From contig CANHOE010000003.1 of NCBI GenBank assembly GCA_947462175.1, forward strand, positions 1-23,763: a DNA stretch of 23,763 nt, in the 5' to 3' direction. The stretch comes from Burkholderiales bacterium. Lineage in GTDB: Bacteria; Pseudomonadota; Gammaproteobacteria; Burkholderiales; Burkholderiaceae_C. Numbering within the stretch: position 1 is the stretch's first letter; the number at the start of each line of letters is the position of its first letter. The notes beneath the pieces are model-generated. The model was not told where the DNA came from. It made no database searches and was given only the letters and a program-made list of their open reading frames with translations. This document shows, one piece after another, positions 1-9,500 of this stretch. Made by a program: the position numbers and the translations under genes.

Positions 1-1050
1 AATGAACAAATCGAGGATGCCGGTGTCGGTGAAATCAAGCAGGCTGGTCAAAAGCGTCATGCTGGCGGCTGGCTTCTCACCGCGTGCGGCCAAGACGGCC
101 AGCGCCGTGGCCAGCAAGGTACCCCCAATGCAAAAGCCCAGTGTGTTGATCTGCTCGGCGCCGGTGATGTCGCGCGTCACCTCGATCGCGCGGATCACGG
201 CCTCCTCGATGTACTGGTCCCACGTGACTGTGGCCAGACTCTCGTCGGCATTGCGCCAGCTCATCACGAACACCCGATGGCCCTGGGCCACGGTGTAGCG
301 GATCAGCGAGTTGTCGGGCTGCAGATCGAGGATGTAGTACTTGTTGATGCAAGGTGGCACGAACAGCATCGGCCGCTCGTGCACTGTGGCGGTCAGCGGC
401 TTGTACTCGAGCAGCTGGAACAACGCGTTCTCGAACACGACCGAGCCTTCGGAGGTCGCCACATTGCGGCCGACCTCGAACAGGCTTTCGTCAGTTTGCG
501 ACACATGGCCCTGCCGGATGTCGTGCCACAGGTGCTGCAGGCCCTGACTGATGCTTTCGCCTTGCGTATCCAGCGCCTTGCGCTGGGCCTCCGGGTTCAG
601 CGCAAGGTAATTGCTGGGTGAGGCCGCGTCCACCCACTGCTGCACCGCAAATCGGATGCGCTGCTTGACCTTTTCATCGCCTTGCAGCTGATCGGCGAGG
701 CCCAGCAGCGTGCGGGCGTTAAGCAGGTAGAGCTGGGCGGTGAACGCGCTGGCGGGGTTCTCTGCCCAGTCGGGCGCAGCAAAGCGCCGATCACCGAGCA
801 CCGGCGAAGGCACTGGCGGCGCCGTGGTTTTGTCGAGCGCGGCGCTGGCGAGCGCCTGAAACTGCTGCATCGACTGATTCCACAGCGCGGTGGCCTGTTG
901 AAGGTAGTCGTTCTGCAGCTGCGCCAGCGATGGCATCGGCAGCGTCATCGCAGACAGTGACTTCAAGGTCTCGACTGCCGTGTCGCTGAGCGCCTGGGCG
1001 ACTGCATCAGTCATCGGCGCAGTCGCCGCAGATTCAGGCTTGGATTTCAC
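1..1050 (-). CDS. phaC: Class I poly(3-hydroxyalkanoate) synthase PhaC, N-terminal part, truncated by window edge
   Basis: PhaC polymerises (R)-3-hydroxyacyl-CoA into polyhydroxyalkanoate at the granule surface. The reverse strand is open for 350 codons from a GTG at 1050-1048 and runs off the left edge. The start follows a GAGGAT ribosome-binding site four bases upstream; the next in-frame ATG is 12 codons further in. The N-terminal region has the usual PhaC_N character, and the lipase-like box GFCIGGT places the nucleophile at Cys307 (codon 132-130), close to the Cys319 of the Ralstonia eutropha enzyme. The segments INKYYILDLQPDNSLIRYTV and VFVMSWRN are typical of class I synthases. The catalytic Asp and His would lie in the missing C-terminal part. 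No phaA, phaB or phaR is visible in the window. The family call is firm; completeness cannot be judged. Confidence 0.95.
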   Translation of the reverse strand, partial: MKSKPESAATAPMTDAVAQALSDTAVETLKSLSAMTLPMPSLAQLQNDYLQQATALWNQSMQQFQALASAALDKTTAPPVPSPVLGDRRFAAPDWAENPASAFTAQLYLLNARTLLGLADQLQGDEKVKQRIRFAVQQWVDAASPSNYLALNPEAQRKALDTQGESISQGLQHLWHDIRQGHVSQTDESLFEVGRNVATSEGSVVFENALFQLLEYKPLTATVHERPMLFVPPCINKYYILDLQPDNSLIRYTVAQGHRVFVMSWRNADESLATVTWDQYIEEAVIRAIEVTRDITGAEQINTLGFCIGGTLLATALAVLAARGEKPAASMTLLTSLLDFTDTGILDLFI

Positions 1051-1077
1051 TTGTATCCTCGTTCAGTCTTCGACGTG

Positions 1078-1093
1078 AGTCGTCGGCACGACT
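1078..1093. promoter_or_regulatory. Short perfect inverted repeat upstream of phaC
   Basis: AGTCGT-CGGC-ACGACT forms a 6-bp perfect inverted repeat 28 bases upstream of the phaC GTG start, in the 120-base gap shared with the divergent small membrane protein gene. It could be an operator or a 5'-UTR hairpin. It does not resemble a known PhaR site that I can name, and repeats of this length occur by chance. Confidence 0.2.
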
Positions 1094-1170
1094 GCTGTCC
1101 GGATTGTCGCGTGCACTGGTGATCGCTGCGTGACGAAAATCGGACACGATGGATTCACAACCTGACCCGG

Positions 1171-1473
1171 ATGGACCCCGCGATGTACCTGGTGGCGATT
1201 GCATGGATGTACGTGGTGGTGATGATGGCGGTGGTGGAAGCCACCAGCGCGAATGGCACCGTCCTCGGGGCGATCTTCACCTTTGTGCTTTACGGCGCGC
1301 TGCCTTTGTCCGTGGTGCTGTACATCCTGCGCAGCCCGGCGCGCAAACGTGCACGGCTGGCAGCTGAAACAACCGCCGAGAAGGTCTTCGCCGCCGAAGC
1401 CTCACCCAACGAGCCAGACAGCAGCGACCATGCGTCCGGTGACACCGTCACGCCGGAACGAAAAGAAGCGTGA
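1171..1473 (+). CDS. Small two-helix membrane protein of unknown function
   Basis: This 100-residue protein has two hydrophobic segments, at about residues 5-22 (beginning MYLVAIAWMYVVVMM) and 31-54 (VLGAIFTFVLYGALPLSVVLY). A basic stretch (ARKRAR) and a polar, acidic tail follow. The pattern suggests a small inner-membrane protein with a cytoplasmic tail. Similar short proteins are, as I recall, common in Burkholderiales, but no function is known to me. Met1 (1171) and Met5 (1183) are both possible starts, and neither has a strong ribosome-binding site; 1183 would start just before the first helix. The last 72 bases overlap the end of pgeF on the other strand. The hydrophobic pattern and one conserved-looking reading frame support a real gene, and the overlapping frame starting at 1149 is a shadow. 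Confidence 0.7.
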   Translation: MDPAMYLVAIAWMYVVVMMAVVEATSANGTVLGAIFTFVLYGALPLSVVLYILRSPARKRARLAAETTAEKVFAAEASPNEPDSSDHASGDTVTPERKEA

Positions 1474-2199
1474 CACGTCGTCGACAGTGCACCAGGTTCC
1501 GCCACTGAGCGCTTTCACGCCGCAGGCAGACAGACGGTCACGCGCCAGGCCGGGCAGATCAGCCAGCCACTTGCCCGCCTTGAAAGGCGCGAAGCGCGCC
1601 GGCCCCGGCGTCGTGTCAGATGCCAAGGTCGCCGCGGGGGAGACCCCGAACGCTTCCAGGACATCGGCGCCGACTTCGAAACGGCGGGGCCCGATGCAGG
1701 GGCCCAGCCAGACGGCCACCTGATCCGGCTTGCAACTGCCGGCCTCGCACAGCGCCGCCAGCGTCGCCTCCAGCACCCCGTCGGCCAGACCACGCCAGCC
1801 CGCATGCGCCGCTGCCACCACGCCAGGCGCGGCGAACAGCACCGGCAGGCAGTCAGCCACCTGGATACTGCAAACAATGCCCGGCTCGGTGGTGAGGCAG
1901 GCATCGGCGTCGTGTTGCGGCGCGCCGGGAGCGGCATCTGCCGTCGTCAAGCGGACCACGCGGGTACCGTGCACCTGGTTCAGCCGCACTGGCGAGGCGC
2001 CCACGGCCGACGCCAGCAGCGCCAGGTTCCGCGCGACCGCCGATGCGTCGTCGCCCAGGCCATCACGCAGGTTCATGCTCTCGAACGCGCCCACACTGAC
2101 ACCGCCTCGCCGGGTCGTCATCAATGCCTGAACACCCTCGAGACGCCAGTCGGGCCGCAGCCAATCGGATTCAGATGTCACTGGGGGGTCGGTCGTCAT
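1402..2199 (-). CDS. pgeF: PgeF/YfiH family (multicopper polyphenol oxidase / laccase domain) protein
   Basis: This is a 265-residue protein of the DUF152/YfiH family. E. coli YfiH (PgeF) is a peptidoglycan-editing amidase that removes wrongly built UDP-MurNAc-L-Ser; relatives have been reported as polyphenol oxidases or purine nucleoside phosphorylases. The conserved metal-site residues are present: His77 in LNQVHGTRV, Cys117 in QVADCLPV and His132 in AAHAGWRG. WLGPCIGP and the C-terminal RMVAAVWL are also family signatures, and the length is normal. The ATG at 2199 has only a weak upstream ribosome-binding site. The gene is divergent from the Nudix gene across 84 bases and converges with the small membrane protein, overlapping it by 72 bases. 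The domain call is firm; the exact substrate is inferred from homologues. Confidence 0.93.
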   Translation of the reverse strand: MTTDPPVTSESDWLRPDWRLEGVQALMTTRRGGVSVGAFESMNLRDGLGDDASAVARNLALLASAVGASPVRLNQVHGTRVVRLTTADAAPGAPQHDADACLTTEPGIVCSIQVADCLPVLFAAPGVVAAAHAGWRGLADGVLEATLAALCEAGSCKPDQVAVWLGPCIGPRRFEVGADVLEAFGVSPAATLASDTTPGPARFAPFKAGKWLADLPGLARDRLSACGVKALSGGTWCTVDDVSRFFSFRRDGVTGRMVAAVWLVG

Positions 2200-2283
2200 G
2201 CTTTATCAGATGAGCCCACGATCATGTCATGGGGAGCGTACCGTGACACAGCAGACACACACTGCGCCGCTACACTGAAAGGC

Positions 2284-2829
2284 ATGTACTCCGCACGCAG
2301 CATTCGCCATTGCAAGAGCTGCGGCGCCACCACCGAATACCGGATACCAACAGACGACAATCGTCCCCGCGCGGTGTGCACCGTGTGCGCCTTGGTGCAC
2401 TACGAGAACCCCTGCAACGTCGTGGGCACGATCCCGGTCTGGGAAGATCAGGTGCTGCTGTGCCGCCGCAACATCGAGCCTCGCTACGGTTACTGGACGC
2501 TGCCCGCCGGCTTCATGGAGCTCGACGAGACGCTTGCCGAGGGCGCAGCGCGCGAAACCGTCGAAGAGGCCGGTGCCCACATCGAGTTGGAGCCGCTGTT
2601 CACCCTGCTCAATGTGGTGCGTGCCGGGCAGGTTCACGTGTTCTACCGGGCGCGCCTGCTCGACACCCAGTTCGCACCGGGGCCCGAAACCATCGAAGCC
2701 AAACTGTTTCGCGAACATGAGGTGCCTTGGGACGACCTGGCCTTCAAGACCGTGCGAGAAACGCTGAAGCTCTATTTCAACGACCGAAGCCAGGGTCAAT
2801 TTGGCTTCCACTGTGCCGATATCGAATGA
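2284..2829 (+). CDS. Zinc-ribbon Nudix hydrolase
   Basis: The protein has 181 residues. The N-terminus carries a four-cysteine zinc ribbon (Cys10, Cys13, Cys32, Cys35) like that of NADH pyrophosphatases. A full Nudix box follows at residues 76-98: G76, E82, then REtvEEaG with R90, E91, E94, E95 and G97. These residues bind the metal that drives hydrolysis of a nucleoside diphosphate linked to another group. Substrate specificity cannot be read from the sequence; an ADP-ribose- or NADH-like compound is plausible. The ATG at 2284 follows a GAAAGG site closely and precedes the zinc ribbon directly. The frame is open further upstream, but that part lies over pgeF and is a shadow. The stop lies 16 bases before the exporter gene start, so co-transcription with the secretion genes is possible, although the functions look unrelated. 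Confidence 0.92.
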   Translation: MYSARSIRHCKSCGATTEYRIPTDDNRPRAVCTVCALVHYENPCNVVGTIPVWEDQVLLCRRNIEPRYGYWTLPAGFMELDETLAEGAARETVEEAGAHIELEPLFTLLNVVRAGQVHVFYRARLLDTQFAPGPETIEAKLFREHEVPWDDLAFKTVRETLKLYFNDRSQGQFGFHCADIE

Positions 2830-2845
2830 AACACTTTCAGCCGGC

Positions 2846-5071
2846 ATGCCTGATTCCTTACCCGAAGCACACACCGCGGCACCGATGGCCCCGGCCGCCG
2901 GTGCGGCGGTGCAGCGCCTGCGTGAAGACCTGATCCACCCGGATCCGTTGCTCGACTGCCTGGTCGAAATCTGCCGCCTGCAAGGCCAGGCGACCACCCG
3001 CGCGGCGCTCTCAGCCGGCCTGCCGATCGGACCCGACACCGCCGGACGGCTGCCGCTGGAGTTGGCCGAACGCGCTGCTGCCCGTGCCGGCATGGCGACG
3101 CGCTTGCAACGGCTGGCCCTGGACCAACTGGATTCCGCCACGCTGCCCGTTCTGCTGATCCTGCGCAACGACCAGGCCTGCGTGCTGATGGGCTGGGACG
3201 GTGCCGGCGAGGCTCCAGGCGCACGCGTGCTGCTGCCCGAGACCGGTCAGGGCACGGTGCGGCTGTCGCGCACGGAGCTCGAATCGCGCTACAGCGGCGT
3301 GGTGCTCTTCGTGCGGCCGCATTTCCGCTTTGACAGTGGCGCGCCCGCCGCCGCAGAGCGCACGAACGGCGCGCGGCACTGGTTCTGGAGCGCGTTGCTG
3401 GCGCAGCGCTTTGTCTATCGTGACGTGCTGCTCGCCGCGCTCCTGATCAACCTGTTCGCGCTCGCGTTCCCGATGTTCTCCATGAACGTCTACGACCGCG
3501 TCGTGCCGAACAACGCCTTCGAGACCTTGTGGGCGCTGGCCGTCGGTGTGCTGCTGGTGCTGGGTGCCGATCTGTTCATGCGACTGCTGCGCAGCCATTT
3601 TGTCGACGAAGCCAGCGCGCGCATCGACGTCACCCTGTCGGCCACGCTGATGGAGAAGGTGCTGGGCCTGCGGCTGGAGCACAGGCCCGAGTCGGTCGGC
3701 TCGTTCGCGCAGAACATGCGCGGCTTCGAGCAGGTGCGCGACTTCATCGCCTCGTCCACCGTCACCGCCCTGATCGACCTGCCTTTCGCCCTGCTGTTCG
3801 TCATCGTGCTGGCGTGGATTTCGCCGTGGCTGGCGCTGCCGGTGCTGGTGGCGTTCGGACTGATTTTGGGCCTGGGTTACTCGTTGCAGCATCGGCTGCA
3901 CGCACTGTCCGAGACCACTTACCAGGCGAGCGCGCAGCGCAATGCGACTCTGATCGAGAGCCTGTCGGCGATCGAGACCATCAAGTCGCAAGGCGCCGAG
4001 AGCGTGATCCAGTCCAGGTGGGAGCGTGCCAATCTGTTCCTGGCCAGCGCCAACGTGAAGATGCGCGGCCTGTCGTCGAGCGCCATGCTGGCCACCAGCA
4101 CCGTGACGCAACTGGTATCGGTGGTGATGATCCTGATCGGCGTCTACCTGATCAGCCAGCGCGAGCTGACGATGGGCGCGCTGATCGCCGCCAGCATGTT
4201 GTCGGGCCGCGCCCTGGCACCGGCGGGGCAGATCGTCGGGCTGCTGATGCAGTATCAGGGCGCGCGCACCGCGCTCGACTCGCTGAACAAGATCATGGAC
4301 AAGCCGGTCGAACGGCCCGCTGGCGAGAGCTTCATCCAACGCCCCATCCTGCGCGGCGACATCGAGTTCCGCAACGTGAAGTTCGCGTACCCCAACCGCA
4401 GCGACTCGGCGATCGAGGGCATCAGCTTCAAGATCAGCGCGGGCGAGCGTGTCGCGCTGATCGGCCGTGTGGGCTCGGGCAAAAGCACGATCCAGCGGCT
4501 GATCATGGGGCTGTACCAGCCGACCGACGGCGCGGTGCTGCTCGATGGCATCGATCTGCGCCAGCTCGACCCAGCCGATGTGCGGCGCAACGTCGCCAGC
4601 GTTTCCCAGGACGTGACGCTGTTCCAGGGTTCGCTCCGCGAGAACATCACCTTCGGCCTGCCCTATGCCGACGACTCGGCCGTGGTGGCCGCCGCTGAAG
4701 TGGCGGGGCTGACTGAATTCATCAATCGACACCCGCGCGGCTTCGACATGCCTGTCGGCGAGCGCGGCGAATCGCTGTCAGGCGGCCAGCGCCAGGGCGT
4801 GGGCCTCGCCCGCGCGGTGCTGCACAACGCGCCGCTGCTGCTGCTCGATGAACCGACCAGCGCGATGGATTTCTCGACCGAGGCTCAGATCACGACCAAG
4901 GTCACCGCCTTTGCGAGCGACAAGACCGTGGTGCTGGTCACGCACCGCACTTCGTTGCTCGCGATGGCCACCCGCGTGATCGTCATCGACGGCGGCAAGG
5001 TCGTGGCCGATGGACCGCGCGACCGCATCATGGACGCGCTTGCCAGCGGCCGGATTGCGAGGGCGGCATGA
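2846..5071 (+). CDS. lapB: Type I secretion permease/ATPase, LapB-like (LssB family)
   Basis: This 741-residue ABC exporter is the inner-membrane motor of a type I secretion system. Residues ~30-160 form a C39-peptidase-like domain without a recognisable catalytic cysteine, as is usual in exporters of RTX adhesins. The membrane domain covers ~185-460; its first helix is near VLLAALLINLFALAFPMF. The nucleotide-binding domain covers ~495-735, with Walker A GRVGSGKST (540-548), signature LSGGQRQ (644-650), Walker B LLLLDE ending D668-E669, and the switch histidine H700. GRVGSGKST is characteristic of the LapB/LssB group rather than bacteriocin exporters. I chose the ATG at 2846; a TTG at 2801 and a GTG at 2813 would overlap the Nudix gene and are less likely. 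Its stop overlaps the next start (ATGA), which implies translational coupling with the membrane-fusion protein. The cargo is very probably the adhesin at 6599-12496. Confidence 0.95.
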   Translation: MPDSLPEAHTAAPMAPAAGAAVQRLREDLIHPDPLLDCLVEICRLQGQATTRAALSAGLPIGPDTAGRLPLELAERAAARAGMATRLQRLALDQLDSATLPVLLILRNDQACVLMGWDGAGEAPGARVLLPETGQGTVRLSRTELESRYSGVVLFVRPHFRFDSGAPAAAERTNGARHWFWSALLAQRFVYRDVLLAALLINLFALAFPMFSMNVYDRVVPNNAFETLWALAVGVLLVLGADLFMRLLRSHFVDEASARIDVTLSATLMEKVLGLRLEHRPESVGSFAQNMRGFEQVRDFIASSTVTALIDLPFALLFVIVLAWISPWLALPVLVAFGLILGLGYSLQHRLHALSETTYQASAQRNATLIESLSAIETIKSQGAESVIQSRWERANLFLASANVKMRGLSSSAMLATSTVTQLVSVVMILIGVYLISQRELTMGALIAASMLSGRALAPAGQIVGLLMQYQGARTALDSLNKIMDKPVERPAGESFIQRPILRGDIEFRNVKFAYPNRSDSAIEGISFKISAGERVALIGRVGSGKSTIQRLIMGLYQPTDGAVLLDGIDLRQLDPADVRRNVASVSQDVTLFQGSLRENITFGLPYADDSAVVAAAEVAGLTEFINRHPRGFDMPVGERGESLSGGQRQGVGLARAVLHNAPLLLLDEPTSAMDFSTEAQITTKVTAFASDKTVVLVTHRTSLLAMATRVIVIDGGKVVADGPRDRIMDALASGRIARAA

Positions 5072-6429
5072 ACGCCATCCTGAAAGCCATCACCGCACCG
5101 TGGGGCAGCGCCGATGCGGCGGCCGATGCCGCGGGCTTCCGCAATTTCGAGCACCAGGCCGAAGTGGTGATGTCGCGTGCCCGCACCCAGCGGGCGCAGT
5201 TGATCGTCCGAGCAGCGCTGGTCGTGGTGCTGCTGTTGGTGCTGTGGGCCTGCTTCGCGCATGTCGAGGAAGTGACCCGGGGCGACGGCAAGGTCGTTCC
5301 TTCCAAACAGTTGCAGATCGTGCAGTCGCTTGACGGCGGCGTGGTCTCGGAGATCCTGGTGCAGGAAGGCCAGGTGGTCGAGGCGGGTCAGTTGCTGCTG
5401 AAGATCGATGAGACGCGTGCCACCTCCGGCGTGCGCGAAAGCGCGGCTCAGGGCTTCGCGTTGCGCGCCCGCGGCGCGCGCCTGCGCGCACTCGCCGAAG
5501 GTGCGGCGTTTCAGCCGCCTGCCAGCAGCAATCCCGAAGAAAGGCGCATCCTCGACGAGGAACGCACGCTGTACGAAACCAAGCGCTCCGAACTGGCCAC
5601 GATGATCGCCATCAACCAGCAGCAGTTGCAGCAGCGTCAGCAGGAGCTCAGCGAAATGCGGGCGCGCAAGGCCTCGGCCGAGCGTGGGCTGGACCTCGGT
5701 CAACAGGAACTCAACAAGACGCGGCCGCTGCTGGCGACCGGTGCGGTGTCCGAAGTGGACATCCTGCGCCTCGAGCGCGAGGTGTCGCGCAGCCGCGGCG
5801 AGATCGAACAATCGACCGCGCAGATCGCCCGGGTGCAGGCAGCGATCGGGGAGGCGCAGCGCAAGATCCAGGAAACCGAGCTGACCTTCCGCAACGACGC
5901 GCGCAAGGACATGGCCGATGTGATGGGCAAGCTGAACGCGCTGAACGAAGGCGCGGTGGCGCTCGCCGACAAGGTCGACAAGTCGCAGGTCAAGAGCCCG
6001 GTACGGGGCCGCGTGCAGCGCCTGCTGGCCAACACCGTGGGCGGCGTGGTGCAACCGGGCAAGGACATCGTCGAAGTGGTGCCGCTCGACGACCAGTTGA
6101 TCCTCGAAGCGAAGGTGCAACCGCGCGACATCGCCTTCATCCACCCGGGGCAGGACGCCACCGTCAAGTTCACCGCCTACGACTTTTCAATCTATGGCGG
6201 CCTCGCCGCCAAGGTCGAGAACATCAGCCCGGACACCGTCGTCGACGAAAAGGGCAACGCCTTCTATTCGGTACGGGTGCGCACAACCCAGGCCAGCTTC
6301 AGCGAGAAGCTGCCGGTGATCCCCGGCATGACCGCCGAGGTCGACATCCTGACAGGCCGCAAGACGGTGATGTCGTACCTTCTCAAGCCGGTGTTGAAGG
6401 CCAAGGCCTACGCGTTGCGGGAGCGGTGA
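5068..6429 (+). CDS. lapC: HlyD-family type I secretion membrane-fusion protein, LapC-like
   Basis: This 453-residue periplasmic adaptor joins the ABC exporter to the outer-membrane channel. A short cytoplasmic N-terminus is followed by one membrane helix (residues ~45-64), then a split lipoyl-like domain that begins VVPSKQLQIVQSLDGGVVSE. A long alpha-helical hairpin follows at about 160-295, rich in Gln, Glu and Arg with heptad-like spacing. The lipoyl half then resumes (KVDKSQVKSPVRGRVQRL), and the beta-barrel and C-terminal region run to the end. The gene starts inside the lapB stop (ATGA). Length and domain order are normal for the HlyD/LapC family. The gap of 169 bases before the adhesin leaves room for a separate adhesin promoter. 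Confidence 0.95.
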   Translation: MNAILKAITAPWGSADAAADAAGFRNFEHQAEVVMSRARTQRAQLIVRAALVVVLLLVLWACFAHVEEVTRGDGKVVPSKQLQIVQSLDGGVVSEILVQEGQVVEAGQLLLKIDETRATSGVRESAAQGFALRARGARLRALAEGAAFQPPASSNPEERRILDEERTLYETKRSELATMIAINQQQLQQRQQELSEMRARKASAERGLDLGQQELNKTRPLLATGAVSEVDILRLEREVSRSRGEIEQSTAQIARVQAAIGEAQRKIQETELTFRNDARKDMADVMGKLNALNEGAVALADKVDKSQVKSPVRGRVQRLLANTVGGVVQPGKDIVEVVPLDDQLILEAKVQPRDIAFIHPGQDATVKFTAYDFSIYGGLAAKVENISPDTVVDEKGNAFYSVRVRTTQASFSEKLPVIPGMTAEVDILTGRKTVMSYLLKPVLKAKAYALRER

Positions 6430-6478
6430 CCGTTTCCTTATCGTCACAAAATGGCCTGGCCTGGGTGACACACGTCAC
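6426..6478. promoter_or_regulatory. Paired GTGAC/GTCAC half-sites upstream of the adhesin gene
   Basis: GTGAC (6426-6430) and GTCAC (6443-6447) form one inverted pair with a 12-base gap. GTGAC-acac-GTCAC (6465-6478) forms a second, with a 4-base gap. The first half-site overlaps the lapC stop. Two inverted pairs of the same pentamer in 53 bases, in front of a large surface-protein gene, look like a binding region for a dimeric regulator. They do not match a consensus I can name (not a canonical FleQ or CRP site). Confidence 0.3.
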
Positions 6479-6598
6479 GAAAGCGGGGCTCCAGATGCAC
6501 TCGATGCAGACCAGATTGGCTTCGGTCCCACCAGAATTGCCGGGCGTTTTGCGCGCACATCCTGCACCGATCCAGTGCGACATCCGATAGAGCTCATC

Positions 6599-9500
6599 AT
6601 GCCCACCATCGTTCTGACCGCCCACGGAAAAGTCACCGGCTTGTGGGGCAGCGCCATCATCAAGGGCGCCGACGGCCATGCTCACCCCTTGAAACCGGGC
6701 GACATCGTCAGGCGTGGTGACGTGATCCTGACCAGCCAGGACGGCATCGTTGAGTTGACTTCCGACGGGAACGCCCTGCCCATCGTCGCAGCCCCAACGG
6801 CCGAAGCGGCAACAGGCATCTTGCCAGCGGACACACCTCCGAAAGCCGAAGCACGCAACGAAGTCGATCGGGTCATTGAAAAGCTGGCACAGGACGACGC
6901 CGATGCGGCCACTGCTGCAGGTCTGGCCGGCGGCGACGGCGGCGAGTTCCTGCCGGGCCTGCGGGTCGATCGAATCACCGAGAGCCTGACGACGCTGGGG
7001 CTCGACAGCAACCAGGCAGCGGACGCCAACGACACACCGCCCGTCGCCGATGCCGAGGCATCTGCCGCAGCGCTGGCCAACATCGCGCCCTCGGCGCTCG
7101 ATGACGCCATCAGCGGCCCCGAGAACACGACGCTGCCCGTTGACTTGCGTGGGGTCGACAGCGATGGCAATGTGGTCAGCATCACGGTCACGAGCGTTTC
7201 GACCGGTGGCACGCTTTTGCTGGCCGACGGCATCACCGTGGTCAGCGCCGGACAAACGCTGACGCCCGCGCAAGCCGTGGGGTTGCTGTTCCGGCCCACC
7301 GCCGACTTCGTCGGCCAGGCCGCGATCACCTTCTTCGTCACCGACAACCAGGGCTCGACCTCCAACGGTGCCACGGTGTCGCTGAACGTGGTCGACACCA
7401 GCCCGCCGCCTCCGACCAACCAGGCACCGGTCGGCGTCAACGACAGCGCCACGACGGCCGAGGACACGCCGGCGACCGGCAACGTGCTGGGCAACGACCG
7501 CGACCCCGATGGCGACGCGCTCACCGTCACACAGTTCAGCATCGGCGGTGCGACCTACGCTGCTGGCGACACCGCCGTCTTGGCAGGCATCGGCCGCCTG
7601 ACGCTGGCCGGCAACGGCGCCTACACCTTCACGCCGGAAGCCAACTACAACGGTCCCGTCCCGGTGGCCACGTACACCGTCAGCGATGGTGTTGACAGCG
7701 TGACCGCGACGTTGACGCTGTCGGTGACCGCCGTGGCCGACGCGCCCCTGGTCACGCCTGACACCGTGCCGGCGACCGAGGACCAGGCCGTCGTGTTCGA
7801 CCCGCGCAGCAACGACGGCAACATCGACGGCACGCCACTGGCGATCACCGCGATCGGCGGACAACCGATCGCCATCGGCACACCGGTGGTGCTGCCGCAG
7901 GGCACGGTCTCGCTGAATGCCGATGGCACCCTGACCTTCACACCCAACCCGAACGTCAACGGGCCAGTGGTCTTCGACTACACCGTCTCCAACGGCGGGG
8001 CGGCGAGCACCTCGCAGGTCACCATCAACATCGCACCGGTCAACGATGCGCCAGTGGCAGTGGACGATCTCACTTCGACGCCAATCAACACCAGCACCAC
8101 GATTACCGTGCTGGGCAACGACAGCGATGTCGATGGCAATGCGCTGACCGTGACCGCAGCTTCGGTCGATCCGGCGCGTGGTGCAGTCTCCATCAATCCG
8201 AATGGCACACTGGCCTTCACGCCCGCGGGCAATGTCAGCGGTCCGGTGCTGGTGAGCTACACCATCAGTGACGGTCAGGGCGGGTTTGCCAGTGCCACCG
8301 TCACGGTCAACGTCGGGCCGAACACACCACCTACGGGCACGAATGCACTCGTCGTGATCGCCGAGGATGGCAGCCGCACGTTCACCGCGACCGACTTCGG
8401 CTTCTCCGACGCCGATGCAGGGCAGAGCTTCGCCAATGTGCGCATCGACGTGCTGCCGGCCGCAGGCACCCTCACGCTGTTGGGCGTCCTCGTGGTGGCG
8501 GGTCAGGTGATCGCGGTGGCCGATCTGGCCAACCTCGTTTATGAGCCCGCACCCAATGCCAATGGGAGCGGCTATGCGAGCTTCAGCTTCAGCGTGCAGG
8601 ACAGTGGCGGCGCCTTCGACACTTTGCCGAACCAGATCACGATCGATGTCACGCCGGTTGCCGACGCGGCCGTGATCGGCGGCGTAGCCAGCGGCGCAAC
8701 CGTCGAAGACACGACCTTGTCGACCGGTGGCACCCTGACGATCACCGACCCCGACGCCAGCGAAGCGGCGTTCAACCCGCTCACCGGTGTGGCAGGTGCC
8801 CACGGCACGTTCAACATCGACGCGTCTGGTGTCTGGACCTACACGCTGGACAACACCGACCCCGCCGTGCAGGCCCTCGGCGCCGGCCAGTCGCTGCCCA
8901 ACGAGACCTTCACCGTCACTTCGATCGATGGCACCTCGCAGGTCGTCACCGTGACCATCACCGGCACCAACGAAGCTCCGGTCGCGCAAGCGGCCAGTGC
9001 TGCGGTCGATGAGGATGCGCCGCTGTTCAGTGGCACCGTCACCGCCACCGATCTCGACGCGAATGCAGTGCTCAGCTTCAGCCTGAACGCCGCGCCACCG
9101 CCCGGGCTGACTTTCAATCCAAATGGCAGCTACACCTTCGATGCGTCGAATGCTGCCTACCAGTCGCTGGCCGCCGGCCAGCAACAGGTGCTGACCATCC
9201 CTTACACGGTCACCGACGACCAGGGCGCCACGTCAAGTGCCAATCTGGTCATCACCGTCACCGGGACCAACGATGCGCCGATCGCTGCGAACGACAGTGC
9301 CTCGACACCGATCAACACATCACTCGCCAGCATCGATGTGCTGGGCAACGACAGCGACCTCGATGGCGGAACCTTGACCGTCACGGCTGCCAATCTCGTC
9401 AATCCGGCACTGGGCAGCATCTCGATCAACCCGAACGGCACGCTGGCGTTCACGCCAGCCAGCAACGTCAGTGGCCCGGTGGTGGTGAATTACACCGTCG

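Noticed and set aside
1804..2283. N-terminal extension of the Nudix frame across pgeF
   Set aside because: The extension is antisense to conserved pgeF sequence. The zinc ribbon starts right after the ATG at 2284, which has a ribosome-binding site.
2801..2845. TTG start at 2801 for the LapB-like exporter
   Set aside because: It would overlap the Nudix gene by 29 bases and lacks a clear ribosome-binding site. The added residues look like no part of the family, although the ATG at 2846 also has only a weak site.
3011..4732. Long minus-strand open frame opposite the ABC exporter, and similar frames opposite lapC (4885-6144), lapE (15373-16884) and cysI (22158-23495)
   Set aside because: All are antisense to genes with unmistakable motifs, and show His/Gln/Arg-rich composition typical of reverse frames in GC-rich DNA.
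6430..6598. Possible c-di-GMP riboswitch before the adhesin
   Set aside because: I looked for a GEMM-like conserved core and found no matching sequence in this gap.
6383..9184. Very long open frame (over 900 codons) on the minus strand opposite the adhesin
   Set aside because: The translation is rich in Arg, Gly, Val, Asp and His without any recognisable domain. It mirrors the repetitive GC-rich codons of the adhesin on the plus strand, whose domains are clear. It is a shadow frame.
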